Below, piece by piece: positions 6,973 through 7,262 of a stretch of 7,262 nucleotides of DNA (positions are counted from its first letter, which is position 1; every line of letters begins with the position of its first letter). The notes under the pieces were generated by a model. That model was not told where the DNA came from, made no database searches, and saw only the letters and a program-made list of their open reading frames with translations. The stretch is taken from NCBI GenBank assembly GCA_016926135.1, contig JAFGPH010000431.1, forward strand, positions 1 to 7,262, given 5' to 3'. The position numbers and the translations under genes were made by a program. The stretch is from Deltaproteobacteria bacterium. GTDB taxonomy: Bacteria > Desulfobacterota > DSM-4660 > Desulfatiglandales > HGW-15.

Positions 6973-7094
6973 GGCTGTCGGAAAACGCCCATCTACTGCC
7001 TTATCCTCATCCCTCGTCACTGCGGCGTACTAATGATGTGCGCCTCATTCCTCGGGATTTCGGAAGCCTTGTATCCGGGCATTTTCCGGCAGCC
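6973..7094. repeat. Imperfect 18-bp inverted repeat between the operon and tRNA-Gln
   Basis: GGCTGTCGGAAAACGCCC (6973-6990) is matched at 16 of 18 positions by the reverse complement of GGGCATTTTCCGGCAGCC (7077-7094). The arms are 86 bases apart and begin two bases after the ATPase stop codon. The interior shows no further pairing and no credible gene. It could be a small non-autonomous element or a long-armed RNA structure at the end of the operon transcript. There is no T-tract after the right arm. Confidence 0.7.
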
Positions 7095-7111
7095 TCCAGA
7101 TGAACCGTTAG

Positions 7112-7136
7112 GCCGAGTGGCTCCAACCGGCTTTTT
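7112..7136 (+). terminator. Possible weak intrinsic terminator
   Basis: GCCG (7113-7116) can pair with CGGC (7129-7132), with further TGG/CCA complementarity inside but two mismatches between, and CTTTTT follows. The stem is short and the inner loop is sterically tight, so this is a weak candidate for ending the ABC operon transcript before the tRNA promoter. Nothing better is visible in 6971-7139. Confidence 0.25.
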
Positions 7137-7139
7137 CGC

Positions 7140-7170
7140 TTGACAATCCGGATCGATTCGGTGAGATTCT
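7140..7170 (+). promoter_or_regulatory. Probable sigma-70 type promoter for tRNA-Gln
   Basis: TTGACA at 7140-7145 is a perfect -35 consensus. The -10 is poor: GATTCT (7165-7170, 19-base spacer) or TGAGAT (7162-7167, 16-base spacer) are the options. A start a few bases before 7179 would suit the tRNA. The -35 is clear; the exact -10 is not. Confidence 0.5.
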
Positions 7171-7178
7171 ATACCCAC

Positions 7179-7252
7179 TGGGGGATCGTTCAGGGGTAGG
7201 ACGACGGGTTCTGGCCCCGTTAACGAGGGTTCGAATCCTTCTCCCCCAGCCA
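7179..7252 (+). tRNA. tRNA-Gln (anticodon CUG)
   Basis: A full cloverleaf can be folded by eye. The acceptor stem TGGGGGA pairs with TCCCCCA. The D-arm is GTTC/GGAC around AGGGGTA. The anticodon stem ACGGG/CCCGT encloses loop TTCTGGC with anticodon CTG at 7211-7213. The variable loop is TAAC plus one base, and the T-arm GAGGG/CCTTC has loop TTCGAAT with one G-T wobble. The discriminator is G (7249) and the CCA end (7250-7252) is encoded. The unusual U1-A72 first pair and G73 agree with the known identity elements of bacterial tRNA-Gln. It reads CAG codons. An open frame on the opposite strand across it is not a gene. Confidence 0.96.
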
Positions 7253-7262
7253 CGGTCCCATC

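Noticed and set aside
7017..7253. 78-codon minus-strand open frame beginning MAGGEGFEPSLTGPEP
   Set aside because: It is the antisense translation of the tRNA-Gln gene. The GEGFEPS...PEPVVLPL type peptide is a well-known artefact of translating tRNA genes backwards.

Overview
The window carries a complete five-gene ABC importer operon of the peptide/nickel (Dpp/Opp) class on the + strand, followed by a tRNA-Gln(CUG) gene. Base composition is moderately GC-rich, the substrate-binding protein has a Gram-negative style N-terminal membrane segment, and the gaps are crowded with short repeats. From memory, these repeats (heptamer arrays, 'AGTGCCTAA' units, 'CACAGAGG' palindromes) resemble those of environmental Deltaproteobacteria/Desulfobacterota. 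I would place the organism there tentatively, because no taxonomic marker other than the tRNA is present.

Layout: 1-87 is a perfect 7-bp tandem array cut by the window edge. 88-440 has no convincing gene; it holds a GC-rich hairpin repeat (311-370) and a 37-bp unit repeat (398-434) that ends six bases before the first start codon. 441-2573 encodes a large family 5 substrate-binding protein. 2591-2815 is a nested palindromic intergenic element. 2828-3787 encodes the DppB-type permease. 3788-3930 is a second block of repeats, including an inverted copy of the 37-bp repeat and two 7-bp-periodic arrays. 3928-5037 encodes the DppC-type permease. 5037-6005 and 6002-6970 encode the two ATPases, joined by stop/start overlaps. 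6971-7178 holds an imperfect 18-bp inverted repeat and a likely tRNA promoter. tRNA-Gln occupies 7179-7252.

The five proteins should form one importer. The binding protein captures a peptide-like or other small ligand in the periplasm and delivers it to the heterodimeric B/C channel, and the D/F ATPase pair powers import. The substrate cannot be read from the sequence. The transporter itself is ordinary in gene content and order, but two parts are enlarged: the binding protein has about 140 extra residues in its N-terminal lobe, and the C permease has an extra hydrophobic hairpin between TM2 and TM3.

The most notable genomic feature is that every gap in the operon not closed by translational overlap is filled with a different kind of repeat. 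One repeat family occurs as inverted copies flanking the first two genes. I see no previously undescribed defence, mobile or biosynthetic system here.
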